DNA from: Opitutia bacterium ISCC 52
GTDB taxonomy: Bacteria; Verrucomicrobiota; Verrucomicrobiia; Opitutales; UBA2995
Assembly: GCA_014529675.2 (NCBI GenBank)
Contig: CP076040.1
Coordinates: 496,001-560,000 of the forward strand
Direction of reading: 5' to 3'
Length of the DNA: 64,000 nucleotides
In this document: positions 43,031-53,078 of the stretch, one piece after another
Layout of the letters: the number at the start of each line of letters is the position of its first letter
How positions within the stretch are numbered: position 1 is the first letter of the stretch
Translations under genes and position numbers: made by a program
The notes under the pieces: generated by a model
Database searches by the model: none
The model's input: the letters and a program-made list of their open reading frames with translations, nothing else
What the model was told of the DNA's origin: nothing

Positions 43031-45344
43031 TCTTGGCTTCTGCTTTTGCCTTTTCCTTATCTGGATATTCGACGCGGCTATGCAGGGTATTTAATAAGGC
43101 AAATGAGAAGCTATTGCGGATTTTTTTGATCTCTTCGAAAGTGAGCGGACACTCGCTCAGTTGATCATCGGCTATCTTGTCCTCAAAAATATTATCAATT
43201 AGCTCATCGATACTCTGGGGAGTTACTTTTCGTAAGGAGCGGCTGGCAGCTTCTACTGAGTCTGCAAAAAAGATGACCGCGCTTTCTCTGAATTGAGGTT
43301 TGGGGCCATTGTAGCGATAGGTGGATTCTTCGACTCGAATCTCATCTTGTTTACTACCCTTACCCTTTAAGGCTTGTACGTAGAAATAGGTGATCAGAGA
43401 AGTACCGTGGTGTTGCTTAATCACATCAATGATAATGCGTGGCAGCTTGTTCCGGATGGCCAGATTAACCCCTTCCTTCACGTGAGCTTTAATGACTAGG
43501 GCGGCCATCGAAGGATTTTGGAGGAGCAGGGGATTATCTCCATCGCGTTGGTTTTCTGCAAAGTACTCCGGTTTTATAAGCTTACCAATATCGTGGAAAA
43601 GTGAACAGGTGCGGCAAATCAGCGGATTGGCACCGATAGCGGAAGCCCCAGCCTCAGCTAAGTTGGCGACCATCAACGAGTGGTGATAACTACCGGGTGC
43701 CTCCAGTTGCAAGCGACGCAATAGCCGGTGATTGTAGTCAGTCAGTTCCAGCAGGGTAATGTTTGTGGTGAGCTGGAAAATGCCTTCGAAGAAAGGTAGA
43801 AGCCCGATAACCAGCATTCCAGTTCCGGCGCCTACGCCGATTGAGATGAGCATCTCCCATCCAATGGTTACCAGGTTTGTTTTATCGAGAATGCCGAGTA
43901 GGAAAGTACCTACCGCCAAGGTGGTTCCACCAAAAATACTGGCCCGTACGATTTGTCCCCGTTTGCGAACATCCTTACAGAAAACCACCGCAACCAGGCA
44001 GGCCAGGAACATGGCTGACATGAGAATGAACGACTCACCAAACATAAGGCTGGTGATGAAACAAACGACAGCGGATACGAAGATAGCCGCTCGTTGATTG
44101 ATCAACAGCGCGATCAGGATGGGGCCTAGGTAAACCGGTATGATATTTCGAAGAATGGAGTAGGTTTCCGGATTATTCGCTGCCACCGAAAGAATCAAGC
44201 GGGTGACCGCGATGTTGATCAGGATCACCAGGAAGAGCAGGCTGACTCGTCGATTATCTGTCAGGCTGGACCAACCAGCTAAAGATAAATAGACCACAAC
44301 ACCAATACCCAGGAGGAATATAATGAGTGCCTTTTCCCAAAAGCTTCTACCTAGAGAAAATGCGAAGCTTGAATCCTGATCGAGAAGGAAGTCCTGGTAA
44401 GCAACCAGCATCTCATACTTGTGGGCGAGGACGGTTTCTCCGGGTTCGATGATGATCTCACCAGCTAAGACGTCGATCCGCACAGTTTCAGCATTTTCCT
44501 CGGCTTCAATACGCGCTTGCTCATGTAGCTCTTGATCGTACCGGAGATTGGGCTGGATGGCTTGCCCCATTATCCGTTGCAGTGAAATGCTCAAGTCCTG
44601 CGAGATATCAAAGTAGGTGAGGTCGCGTTTCAAATCACTGTAGGCCATATCCTGGCTTTGGATTTCCAATCGCCGTGGCTGCCTATCTTCCTGGTGTACG
44701 TAAATAAAGTTCAGGTTTTCCGGCTCTTCAGATAGTACCGTGTCGGTTGGATCAAAGATGCCGCCACCCAGAATTCGTCTCACAGAAACGAGTGAGTTAT
44801 CTACGATGGTTCCGCGTTCTTCCTCGTCGGTTCTACCCAGTATGACCAGGACGTCCTCTACGTTCAATCTAACATCTGTTCGGCCCTCGAACCGCACAGC
44901 AAAATCTTCTACCTGTTCGAGTTTTTCATCGTTGGTAAGCTCTGCGATATCCTTTTCCAGTTGATTGATATCCTGAACCAGATCGGTGATATGGTCCCTG
45001 AAGGTCTCATAAGAACCCATGTCCAAGCGGTAAACAGGCGGGATCCGTTGCTTTTCCAGCTCCATTTTGCGAGCGGTCTGCAACTCACTGACATAGCTGA
45101 AATCTTTTTCAGCTACCACGCGCGCACGCGATTCTTGATCTTTTTGAACCTGAATTCCCGCTGGGGTAACTCCAGTAAATGCGAGCAAGATGGTCAGTGT
45201 TACCCAGCCCAGTAATATAAACCCTGTGACTACGGGGCTCGTACTAAAGAAGGTCTTTGTCCAGGTCTCCCGAAGCGCCCTGCGCTTTCGCCGTGAGGGC
45301 GAAGGCGTATCGGTGAGCTGCTTTCTCTTGCTGAAAAGTTTCAC
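42975..45344 (-). CDS. pgpH: 7TM-HD family phosphohydrolase (PgpH-like)
   Basis: 789 residues from GTG 45344. An N-terminal helix, an extracellular 7TMR-HDED domain of about 250 residues, a seven-helix membrane block (about 330-500), then an HD domain with SYHHSLMVANLAE, LFHDIGKLIKPEYF (HD motif) and QHHGTSLITYFY. In Gram-positives PgpH hydrolyses c-di-AMP. Substrate here is inferred to be a cyclic dinucleotide, not shown. Operon with phoH (24 bases upstream) and ybeY, a common arrangement. Confidence 0.93.
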   Translation of the reverse strand: MKLFSKRKQLTDTPSPSRRKRRALRETWTKTFFSTSPVVTGFILLGWVTLTILLAFTGVTPAGIQVQKDQESRARVVAEKDFSYVSELQTARKMELEKQRIPPVYRLDMGSYETFRDHITDLVQDINQLEKDIAELTNDEKLEQVEDFAVRFEGRTDVRLNVEDVLVILGRTDEEERGTIVDNSLVSVRRILGGGIFDPTDTVLSEEPENLNFIYVHQEDRQPRRLEIQSQDMAYSDLKRDLTYFDISQDLSISLQRIMGQAIQPNLRYDQELHEQARIEAEENAETVRIDVLAGEIIIEPGETVLAHKYEMLVAYQDFLLDQDSSFAFSLGRSFWEKALIIFLLGIGVVVYLSLAGWSSLTDNRRVSLLFLVILINIAVTRLILSVAANNPETYSILRNIIPVYLGPILIALLINQRAAIFVSAVVCFITSLMFGESFILMSAMFLACLVAVVFCKDVRKRGQIVRASIFGGTTLAVGTFLLGILDKTNLVTIGWEMLISIGVGAGTGMLVIGLLPFFEGIFQLTTNITLLELTDYNHRLLRRLQLEAPGSYHHSLMVANLAEAGASAIGANPLICRTCSLFHDIGKLIKPEYFAENQRDGDNPLLLQNPSMAALVIKAHVKEGVNLAIRNKLPRIIIDVIKQHHGTSLITYFYVQALKGKGSKQDEIRVEESTYRYNGPKPQFRESAVIFFADSVEAASRSLRKVTPQSIDELIDNIFEDKIADDQLSECPLTFEEIKKIRNSFSFALLNTLHSRVEYPDKEKAKAEAKNEERKKEKRTDIQPRRSA

Positions 45345-45368
45345 AGTAAGTTAGGGCTCAGGAGCGTT

Positions 45369-46340
45369 TCAGCGAGGGTGACCCTCGGAGCGAAAGTGCT
45401 CATAAGCCTCGATAATCTTTTGTACAAGTGGGTGACGCACAACATCAAAACTCTCAAAATAAAAGAGCTCGATTTCGGGTATATGCATCAGGATTTGAGT
45501 GATTTGCCGGAGACCCGACTCCTGTTTTCTGGGCAAATCAATTTGTGTTATGTCGCCAGTGACAATCATTCGACTGTTGTCTCCAAGGCGGGTCAGGAAC
45601 ATCATCATCTGTTCCGGTGACGTGTTTTGGGCCTCGTCCAGAATGACGTAGGCTTTAGAAAGGGTTCTACCCCGCATATAGGCCAGCGGCGCGATTTCAA
45701 TGACTCCTTTTTCCATGAGCTTTTCGGCGTTTTCCTTGCCGAGCATATCATGAATGGCGTCATAAAGAGGGCGGAGGTAGGGTGTGATCTTCTCTTCCAG
45801 GTCCCCTGGCAGGAATCCAAGGGCTTCACCGGCCTCGACAGCTGGGCGAGTAAGGATGATCTTTTCAATTTCCCCTTTAAGCAGAGCGTTGATGGCTGCG
45901 GCCATGGCCAGGTAGGTTTTACCAGTACCGGCAGGTCCGATTCCGAAAACTACTTCCTTTTTGAAAATCGCTTCCAGATAACGCTTTTGATTCAGCGTCT
46001 TAGGAATGATCTTTCGTTTTGGAAACTTTAGGACCAAAGGGTCTTTTATGAGTGTTTCGAGAGCTTTTGTCCGGCCGTTTATTACCTGTTGAAGAACAGC
46101 GTCGAAATCCGACTTACGTATGTCCATTCCCTGGGCACGTGCCTGGTCTAGAAAATCGAAAAAGGTCTCACATTGGTTCACAGATGCTTCGGGACCGTTC
46201 ACCTGAATCCAGTTTTCACGGGCAACAATGTTCACTGAAAGTTGCTTCTCAACTTCCTTCAATAGTTCCGGTTTTCCACAATACAGTTGGCTGGCAACGC
46301 GGGGAGTTTGGAACTTCAGTGTTTTTTCGATACTCGTCAT
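45369..46340 (-). CDS. phoH: PhoH family P-loop ATPase
   Basis: 323 residues. Short N-terminal KH-like part, then the PhoH ATPase with Walker A GIGPAGTGKTYLAMA near residue 140, PAVEAGEALGFLPGDLEEKITPYLRPLYDAI, MRGRTLSKAYVILDEAQNTSPEQMMMFLTRLGDNSRMIVTGD (Walker B) and DLPRKQESGL. PhoH proteins act with YbeY in RNA processing. It starts directly after the HIT gene stop. Confidence 0.96.
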   Translation of the reverse strand: MTSIEKTLKFQTPRVASQLYCGKPELLKEVEKQLSVNIVARENWIQVNGPEASVNQCETFFDFLDQARAQGMDIRKSDFDAVLQQVINGRTKALETLIKDPLVLKFPKRKIIPKTLNQKRYLEAIFKKEVVFGIGPAGTGKTYLAMAAAINALLKGEIEKIILTRPAVEAGEALGFLPGDLEEKITPYLRPLYDAIHDMLGKENAEKLMEKGVIEIAPLAYMRGRTLSKAYVILDEAQNTSPEQMMMFLTRLGDNSRMIVTGDITQIDLPRKQESGLRQITQILMHIPEIELFYFESFDVVRHPLVQKIIEAYEHFRSEGHPR

Positions 46341-46850
46341 TTAGTTGGATGTCAGAGCCTCTGTAGCTTCTTTTAGGCGTTCCCACATGGCCTCAAGCGA
46401 GGTGGGCAACACGCGCGTTTTGCCGATCACGGGCATAAAATTTGTGTCTCCGTCCCAACGAGGAACGATGTGGGCATGCATGTGGCTGGGGATACCGGCG
46501 CCAGCGGCTCCACCGAGGTTCATGCCTACATTGAACCCTTGGGGCCTCAGTGCTTCTGTCAGGATTTGCTTCGCCAAAATGATCAGCTCCAGGAATTCAG
46601 CTTTTTCCTCCTCTGCTAAATCTTCAAGATCAGCCACTTCACGATAGGGCAGTGCCAGAAGGTGCCCTGCGTTGTATGGATATCGGTTGAGGACCAAATA
46701 ACCCGTTTCCCCCCGGTACAGCAGCAATGATTCCCGTTCATTTTCAAGTTTGGGAATCTCTACGAAAGGATTCTTCCCTTTCAGGGCCTCAGGAGTCTCG
46801 ATGTACTCCATCCGCCAATAAGCGTGAAGCTGATCGTAAGGATTAGACAT
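46341..46850 (-). CDS. HIT family protein (Ap4A phosphorylase/hydrolase-like)
   Basis: 169 residues. The histidine triad HMHAHIVPR near residue 120 is inside GGAAGAGIPSHMHAHIVPRWDGDTNFMPVIG, the typical bacterial Ap4A phosphorylase II/FHIT type. N-terminal PFVEIPKLENERESLLLYRGETGYLVLNRYPYNAGHLLALP fits. It hydrolyses or phosphorolyses dinucleoside polyphosphates. First gene of the phoH-pgpH-ybeY operon. Confidence 0.95.
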   Translation of the reverse strand: MSNPYDQLHAYWRMEYIETPEALKGKNPFVEIPKLENERESLLLYRGETGYLVLNRYPYNAGHLLALPYREVADLEDLAEEEKAEFLELIILAKQILTEALRPQGFNVGMNLGGAAGAGIPSHMHAHIVPRWDGDTNFMPVIGKTRVLPTSLEAMWERLKEATEALTSN

Positions 46851-47175
46851 GAGTGACAGATAGGTTGTTTGCTCAGGAAATTAGGAGAAACGCGCTCAAA
46901 GTGTAGGAATTGCAGTTCCAGGCAATCTATTTTTCGAACCTGGTTTTGGGGCGAAAAGGCCATTCTTTCGTTAAAATTGGGCTCCAAGTCGTGTTTTTAA
47001 AGCAATTTGATTTGTTAGAGTTTGGATAAGAATAATTAAGAGGTAAGACGGCCTCTGAAGGGCTTGCGTTCAATGAATTTCCCCTTTTTTCTGCTGATTC
47101 CCCTTATGAACATTCAGATCACGATCACGAGTGGGAAAAAGGAAGTGAATGCCTAGGACTCCGGGCGTCCTCTAC
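46851..47175. other. Intergenic stretch of 325 bases, no gene found
   Basis: Holds the upstream region of the HIT-phoH operon (minus strand) and the 3' flank of the thioredoxin-like gene. A plus-strand ATG at 47106 opens only 16 codons. No convincing hairpin, repeat or tRNA was seen. Confidence 0.5.
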
Positions 47176-48246
47176 TCACTTAATAAGAGAAAGCTCTTCG
47201 GTGAGGTATTTGTCCTTTAACTTTAATTTGAGTGGCAATGAGACGACCGCAGAATTTTCTTCTCCCTCGGCCGATAAGGCTGGGATAAATTGCCATAGCA
47301 TGACCGCCTTTGAAATTTCCCGTTCCAAAGCTGGATTGCTCGAGTTTAACAATTCAACTTTCGTCACCATGCCCCGATTAGAAACACTCAGCTTTGTCTT
47401 TATGTCGATGAATTCAGCGCCCTCTTCCTCCAGAGATTTAAATAATTCCTTCGGGCCATAAGCAATTGAAGGTGCCGATGATTGACTCGCTTTCTGTGCG
47501 GCATCTTTGCGTTTTTTGAGTGCCACATTTAGTTTCTTCAAATCAATACCCTGAGTCGGTACTGATATACGGTCCTCCTTGTTGCCGCAAGCATGCATGA
47601 GTATTTCTCTGAATCTTTTGAGCGCAGATGTGGGGCCGAGGTATCCTTCAGAATTGTAGCTATGTGCGAGGACGAATCCGTTTCGATCAACGACTACCAG
47701 GCATGGTATTCCGTTGCCTTGGTATTTTCGCCAGAAGTTTGATTTCCGGCTCTTCCAGTTTCCATACCAAGACATGTTATCTTCGATCATGTAATCAATC
47801 ATTTCGGACTGACTTTGGTCCCAACTACAAAGAACAACCTCATACTGACCTTGGTAGAAGTCTTTGGTCGTATTGTAGAACGATACTAAACTGGGAGTGA
47901 ATCCGCGGCATGGCTTGCACCAGCTTGCGGAGGTATAGATCGCATAAAATTCGGGATCTCGCTTAGATTCATTCCACTCATTCTTAATGAGCTTTTCATC
48001 CTCCAGTCTAAATGCATCCCGTTTGAACTGGTTTTCAAAAGCGGTTTGATCAGTGGAAGGTTTGAAAATCTGTGCGTCGCGAACTCTGGACCAATAAACA
48101 ATCTCTGCCTGATCGTCGGGGCTGAGCGCAAGGATGTTGGCGAAGGTGGGCGATCCATTCTTGTCGGCAAAATAGACCGTCTTCCCGTAAGCGTTTTTTA
48201 ATTGGAGTTGTTGCACCTCTCCATTTCTAAAGGTCCAATCACGCAT
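47176..48246 (-). CDS. Thioredoxin-fold protein with TonB-like C-terminal domain; signal peptide start lost
   Basis: 356 residues from ATG 48246. A thioredoxin/nucleoredoxin-like domain with CxxC in SASWCKPCRGFTPSL (near residue 107), SWYGNWKS, GIPCLVVVDRNGFVLAH. A C-terminal TonB-like domain (FIDIKTKLSVSNRGMVTKVELLNSSNPALEREISKAVMLWQFIPA). The frame continues upstream with a good signal peptide (LALLLLLFPVSIFAD, 48247-48339) but has no ATG, GTG or TTG before TAA at 48340. Predicted periplasmic or membrane disulfide protein if that leader is translated. Confidence 0.82.
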   Translation of the reverse strand: MRDWTFRNGEVQQLQLKNAYGKTVYFADKNGSPTFANILALSPDDQAEIVYWSRVRDAQIFKPSTDQTAFENQFKRDAFRLEDEKLIKNEWNESKRDPEFYAIYTSASWCKPCRGFTPSLVSFYNTTKDFYQGQYEVVLCSWDQSQSEMIDYMIEDNMSWYGNWKSRKSNFWRKYQGNGIPCLVVVDRNGFVLAHSYNSEGYLGPTSALKRFREILMHACGNKEDRISVPTQGIDLKKLNVALKKRKDAAQKASQSSAPSIAYGPKELFKSLEEEGAEFIDIKTKLSVSNRGMVTKVELLNSSNPALEREISKAVMLWQFIPALSAEGEENSAVVSLPLKLKLKDKYLTEELSLIK

Positions 48247-48386
48247 CTCTCCTTCGACCGTTTGGAGGTTCGTATCGGCGAAGATGGATACGGGGAAAAG
48301 AAGTAGAAGTAGGGCCAGCCACTTGGTTGAGAATGAGCTTTATTTGAGGAACAGGGGATGCTTTATTGTAGGGGGAGGGTTTTCTT

Positions 48387-48416
48387 TTTTAGCGTATGAA
48401 TCTCCATACGCTAAAA
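48387..48416. repeat. Perfect 12-bp inverted repeat (terminator-like)
   Basis: TTTTAGCGTATG and CATACGCTAAAA flank a six-base loop between the 3' end of the sulfur operon and the thioredoxin-like gene. It has A/T ends within the stem but no T tail beyond it, so it may be a weak terminator or an operator. Confidence 0.5.
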
Positions 48417-48535
48417 CTTAATGGTCATGTCATTATGGCCATTATTCACACCGTTTCAAGCAATCCTTCCTAGGTAGAAAGGATGATTCCATACTTAAGC
48501 AATCGATAACCTAAATAAGAGGCAGCTAATTTCGC

Positions 48536-50416
48536 TTAGTACTTGTCGTACTTTACTACGCCGTAAGGGACGTTTTCCTTCTGCTTTTCTTCGAACTCTT
48601 CGGTTGAGCAACCACACTTCTCGGACTTCCGCATGGTGATGGCGCCAGTTGGGCAGATGCGTAAGCACTTGCCACAGCGAACACACTCATTGCTGTCGAT
48701 CCAGATGTAAGTTGCTTCATCAGCCAGGTTGGCTTCGAGGCTTGAGGTTACCGCGCCATCGTCGTCGTGGAAAAGACGGGATACACGGTTGATACAATCT
48801 CGAGGGGCCACACCGATACACCAATCGCAATGGATACAGGCGTCCTGGTTGATCTCGAATTTGTAGTGACAGAAATAACAACGGGTAGCTTGAACCAGCG
48901 TTTCATCCTCCGTATGTCCGAGTTCGACTTCGGATGTGCCATCGCGATCGAAAAGAGGAAGCTTCGGCATCTCGGGTGGAAATTGGATATCGTGATCACG
49001 CACTCGTCCGGTTTCACCGTTAGTATCCAACATAGTAATGCCTATGTGTTCTTTGCGTCGCTCCTTACCCATGAGCTGGGTGTCGATTTTCTTAGCGACT
49101 TCCTTGCCGTCGTTCACAGCTGTAATCACATCGAAGCTGCCGTAATTGAAGTCACCGGCCATCCACACTTTTTCATGGGTGGTATCGTGGCCTTCCGTTT
49201 GGCTTACGCCTTCTGGAAGAATTTTCAATTCACGTGTTTGACCGATAGCCATGATCAACAGGTCGCAGGGATACTCTTCTTCTGAATCTTCGATTGCGTG
49301 AACCTTTGGTTTTCCTCCATCACTATCGGAATCATCTAAGGAGTTTCTCTGGAAAGTAACACCTACCAGTTTGCCATCTTCCGTGCGAGCTGAGTGAGGA
49401 TTCATTAAAGTCTCAACTTCGATTTCCTCGAGACGGATCTCATTGATTTCGTCCGGATCGGCCGACATCTGGGCTTCCGTGCGGCGATACACGATCGTTA
49501 CACTTCCTTCTTCACCTACCAGTCGCTTGGCAGCCCGGGCGCAAGAACGTCCACAGTCAACCGCAGTAAATCCACCACCAACAATGATAACGTTTTGTCC
49601 ACGCATGTCGCCGATCTTGCCCATATTGTAATCATACATGAACTTCAGACCGGAAATGGTGTGACCGTCTCCTGGCAGGCCAGGGATTTTCAAATTGGAT
49701 GGGTGAACCGTTCCAACAGCCATCAATACCGCGTCGTTCTCATCGATGATGCCCTGGAGCATCACCGAATCGACATTAGTATTGTACTTCACGTCGATGC
49801 CGCTTTCGATAATGGCATTTACTTCTGCTTCCACGGTCTCTCGTGGAAGACGGAAAATAGGAATCCCTTGAACCATCATTCCACCGAGCATGCTGTCGCG
49901 TTCGTAGATGGTGACGTTGTGACCATAACGACGCAGTTCGCGCGCTGCGGTTAGACCGGCAGGGCCACCACCAATGATGGCGACTTTCTTAGAAGTATCC
50001 TCGAACCAGCCAGGTAATGGCTTGGGAGGATTTTCTTTATAGTCTGAAGCCGAACGTTTCAAGTGACAGATATGTACCGGGCCTGATGTGCCTGTCCAAT
50101 TGTGACGGCAGGCATCTTCACAAGGGCGCGAGCAAACGCGTCCAAGCACACCCGAAAACACATTATCTTCCTGGTTGATCAAGTAGGCTTTGTCCGGATC
50201 ACCTTTGGCAATCGCTTCAATGTAAGCAGGTACGTTGGTCTTCGCGGGACAGGCCTGCTGGCAGGGAATGTCTTTGGCGTAAGTTTTGAAATCCAAGGGC
50301 TCCGCTGTGACTCCAGTAAACACAGAGTGCTCCTGTGGATTCGGCGCCATGTCATAGGAGATATCGAGCTCCTCAATGGATTTTAGAAATTCGTCTAATG
50401 ATTTATCGTCGCTCAT
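48536..50416 (-). CDS. GltD-like NAD(P)H flavoprotein with C-terminal ferredoxin domains
   Basis: 626 residues. N-terminal Fe-S region CQQACPAKTNVPAYI and CSRPCEDACRHN; NAD(P)/FAD Rossmann pair VAIIGGGPAGLTAARELRRYG and VIIVGGGFTAVDCGRSC; FAD GDFNYGSFDVITAVNDGK. C-terminal ferredoxin cysteines CYFCHYKFEINQDACIHCDWC and CVRCGKCLRICPTG (two 4Fe-4S). Related to glutamate synthase small chain and NfnB, but the context is cysK and siroheme reductase, so it likely feeds electrons from NADPH to that enzyme. Starts four bases after it. Confidence 0.9.
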   Translation of the reverse strand: MSDDKSLDEFLKSIEELDISYDMAPNPQEHSVFTGVTAEPLDFKTYAKDIPCQQACPAKTNVPAYIEAIAKGDPDKAYLINQEDNVFSGVLGRVCSRPCEDACRHNWTGTSGPVHICHLKRSASDYKENPPKPLPGWFEDTSKKVAIIGGGPAGLTAARELRRYGHNVTIYERDSMLGGMMVQGIPIFRLPRETVEAEVNAIIESGIDVKYNTNVDSVMLQGIIDENDAVLMAVGTVHPSNLKIPGLPGDGHTISGLKFMYDYNMGKIGDMRGQNVIIVGGGFTAVDCGRSCARAAKRLVGEEGSVTIVYRRTEAQMSADPDEINEIRLEEIEVETLMNPHSARTEDGKLVGVTFQRNSLDDSDSDGGKPKVHAIEDSEEEYPCDLLIMAIGQTRELKILPEGVSQTEGHDTTHEKVWMAGDFNYGSFDVITAVNDGKEVAKKIDTQLMGKERRKEHIGITMLDTNGETGRVRDHDIQFPPEMPKLPLFDRDGTSEVELGHTEDETLVQATRCYFCHYKFEINQDACIHCDWCIGVAPRDCINRVSRLFHDDDGAVTSSLEANLADEATYIWIDSNECVRCGKCLRICPTGAITMRKSEKCGCSTEEFEEKQKENVPYGVVKYDKY

Positions 50417-50419
50417 GAT

Positions 50420-51976
50420 CTACAACCCCATGCGGTGAATACACTCGGATAAAGTTTCGTCGTCCTTCCTTACTCTGAGGAAGGTATCCAGGATTTTTTC
50501 CAGCACGCGTGGGCAGTCATCCGTTTTAAATTCTCCTAGCTTTTTACCAAGGCGATCGTGTTCGCCTCCAACCAGCATCTCGTAGGCTTGGGTTGATCCC
50601 ATCTGTTCGCGTATACGCATGCCACGGAAGCCAATGTCGGTGATGCGGTAAGGTGAGCAGCTGTTTGGGCAACCCGTGATGTTGATAATCGCCTTGTCCC
50701 AAATGTCTTTGTATTTCTCCTGACTCACGATTGGCATCAGGGTGTCGTAAAGAGAGCGTGTTTCGGTAACCGCTTTCGGGCAGTAGGTAGTTCCTACACA
50801 AGGTACGATATCACGGAGGCCGAAGAAACCTTCGGTTGAAAATCCGGCTGCTTGAATGTCGGCCGTAATGGCTTCCACCTTTTCCGGTTTTACTCCGTGG
50901 ATCTCAATATTTTGACGGTTGGTTAGGTAAACTTTTTTGTTTCCGTAAATTTCAGAAAGTTCAGCGAATCGCTTGAAGGCGATATGCGTCAGCTCTCCTT
51001 TGGGGATCATGGCGCGCACGGTTACTTTACCGTCCGTTCCCACTGGATTTTCCTCAAGTAGAGGACGATCGGGATAAGTAACACCCGTTTCTTCAAATGC
51101 TTCTGATTCGATGTCTTCGATAGAAACACCTTCGTCAGTCAAGTATTGCAGAACGATGCGACGGCACTCGTCGATACCCTTGCGATAAACTACAAATTTC
51201 AGACGCGACATCGTCCGGTCACGGCGGTCCCCGTAATCACGGAAGAGGAGGGCGATGGCCCGATTGACCTTAACGATCTTCTTAGGTGGGACGAATGAAA
51301 ACAGGTCCTTCCCAATAAATGGGGACCAGCCCATGCCACCACCGATAACGACTTTGAATCCGTGTTCAGTTTGGCCATCTACGCCCTTCCGCTCAACTGC
51401 AACGACACCGATGCAGTTGATGTAAGGTTGAGCACAGCCTGCTCCACAACCGGAGAAAGTGATTTTAAATTTCCTTGGTAGGTTGTCCAGGTCCCGCATA
51501 CTGGTGAGCACGCGAGCTGTTTCCTGCACGTAGGGTTGGACATTGAAGCGTTTGAACTGGCAGGTTTCGGCCAGCGGGCATGCCGTCACGTTACGGGTGA
51601 CATCACCACATCCGTGGAAGGTGGAGAGCGAGTCTTCTGCCAAGCCACGGATCATGTCGGCTAGAGAAGGCGTCTTCAACCAGTGCAGTTGGATACACTG
51701 CCGGGTTGTGATGGCCAATTTACCTTGTGCATAATCTTCAGCGATCTTGCACATCCGGCGGGCCTGACTTGAGCTTAGCACCCCTCCTGGAACCACCACG
51801 CGAGCCATGTGGTTGCCTGCATGACGGGAGGAGTAGATCCCGTACCATTTGGAGATGTTTTTCTCTTCAGCGGTCATCGCCCCTTTACGGGCGATCTCAT
51901 CGTAGTCCAGAAAGAGTCCCTGTTCTTTAATGATTTCGTCTTCGCTGACGAATCGTTTTCCTAGTGTCCACTGCAT
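50420..51976 (-). CDS. Siroheme-[4Fe-4S] nitrite/sulfite reductase
   Basis: 518 residues. Two ferrodoxin-like half domains and two siroheme/4Fe-4S domains: HGCGDVTRNVTACPLA and the C-terminal cluster cysteines in CVGTTYCPKAVTET and GCPNSCSPYRITDIGF. Sulfite-to-sulfide reduction (six electrons) is favoured over nitrite because cysK is adjacent. The protein would be soluble in the cytoplasm. Middle gene of the operon. Confidence 0.88.
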   Translation of the reverse strand: MQWTLGKRFVSEDEIIKEQGLFLDYDEIARKGAMTAEEKNISKWYGIYSSRHAGNHMARVVVPGGVLSSSQARRMCKIAEDYAQGKLAITTRQCIQLHWLKTPSLADMIRGLAEDSLSTFHGCGDVTRNVTACPLAETCQFKRFNVQPYVQETARVLTSMRDLDNLPRKFKITFSGCGAGCAQPYINCIGVVAVERKGVDGQTEHGFKVVIGGGMGWSPFIGKDLFSFVPPKKIVKVNRAIALLFRDYGDRRDRTMSRLKFVVYRKGIDECRRIVLQYLTDEGVSIEDIESEAFEETGVTYPDRPLLEENPVGTDGKVTVRAMIPKGELTHIAFKRFAELSEIYGNKKVYLTNRQNIEIHGVKPEKVEAITADIQAAGFSTEGFFGLRDIVPCVGTTYCPKAVTETRSLYDTLMPIVSQEKYKDIWDKAIINITGCPNSCSPYRITDIGFRGMRIREQMGSTQAYEMLVGGEHDRLGKKLGEFKTDDCPRVLEKILDTFLRVRKDDETLSECIHRMGL

Positions 51977-52015
51977 AATTAAATTCTAGTTTCCGCGTTG
52001 GGTGAGCCGAACGGA

Positions 52016-52942
52016 TTAATCGTGATAAAAGAGGAGGGTTGAAATGTATCGTTCCCCCGTATCGGGTTGCATGACGACGATGTTCTTTCCTTTGTTTTCG
52101 GGGCGACTGGCGACTTGGCGTGCAGCCAGGGCTGCAGCTCCGGATGAAATACCAACGAGAAGACCTTCGCTTGTACCGAGTTTCTGGGCCGTCTTAATCG
52201 CTTCGTGACTGTCGATGCGAATCACCTCGTCAACCACATCGCCATTGTAGGCTCCGGGAATGAATCCGGCTCCGATTCCTTGAATCATATGAGGTCCCAT
52301 TTTTCCGCCACTTAGCACGGGGGATTCTTCCGGCTCGACGGCGATGATCTGGACGTCGGGATTTTGCTCCTTCAGATAGAGTCCAACTCCTGAAACGGTT
52401 CCACCTGTTCCAACACCCGCGACAAAAATGTCTACTTTACCTTCGGTATCGTTCCAGATCTCCGGTCCAGTGGTGTCGTAGTGGACCTGTGGATTGGCCG
52501 GGTTGTTAAATTGCTGAGGCATGTAGGCTCCTGGAATCTTCTCAGTGAGCATTTCCGCTTCATGGATTGCTCCAGGCATCCCCTTATCGGCATCGGTTAG
52601 AACCAATTCCGCGCCCAAGTTTAAGAGCATCTTGCGTCGCTCGATGCTCATGGAGGAGGGCATAGTAAGAATGATTTTGTGACCTTTAACGGCGGCGGTC
52701 ATGGCCAGACCGATGCCTGTATTACCCGAAGTCGGCTCGACGATGGTCCCGCCCTCAGGAAGGCTCCCATCTTTCTCAGCAGCTTCAATCATCGACAGCC
52801 CGATGCGGTCTTTTACGCACCAACCCGGGTTATAACCTTCTAATTTGCCAATGATATGGCCGGGCAATCCGTCACTGAATTTGGATAGATGAACCAGCGA
52901 TGTGTTGCCGATCATCTCACATAAATTGTTGTATATAGCCAT
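52016..52942 (-). CDS. cysK: Cysteine synthase A
   Basis: 308 residues. PLP-binding Lys in [15 protein letters not shown] near residue 43, [26 protein letters not shown], and C-terminal [14 protein letters not shown]. It makes cysteine from O-acetylserine and sulfide, using the sulfide from the reductase next door. It is first in the operon; the siroheme reductase follows after 39 bases. Direct repeats upstream may be its operator. Confidence 0.96.
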   Translation of the reverse strand: MAIYNNLCEMIGNTSLVHLSKFSDGLPGHIIGKLEGYNPGWCVKDRIGLSMIEAAEKDGSLPEGGTIVEPTSGNTGIGLAMTAAVKGHKIILTMPSSMSIERRKMLLNLGAELVLTDADKGMPGAIHEAEMLTEKIPGAYMPQQFNNPANPQVHYDTTGPEIWNDTEGKVDIFVAGVGTGGTVSGVGLYLKEQNPDVQIIAVEPEESPVLSGGKMGPHMIQGIGAGFIPGAYNGDVVDEVIRIDSHEAIKTAQKLGTSEGLLVGISSGAAALAARQVASRPENKGKNIVVMQPDTGERYISTLLFYHD

Positions 52943-53078
52943 GTTAGACTGGGTCTAGGCGCGCCCTCGTAGAAGATAGGGAGACTGGGACGCTATTTAC
53001 CAGAAGCGACAACGATGTGCATAGCCCCCGTAAGATCAAGTAGAAAGCCAGCTCGCGATGGATCGCCTATTCGGTGTT

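Noticed and set aside
47106-47156. Short plus-strand ORF of 16 codons
   Set aside because: Too short with no ribosome-binding site or conserved product.
50420-51976. Nitrite reductase call
   Set aside because: The fold permits it, but cysK in the same operon makes sulfite the better guess.
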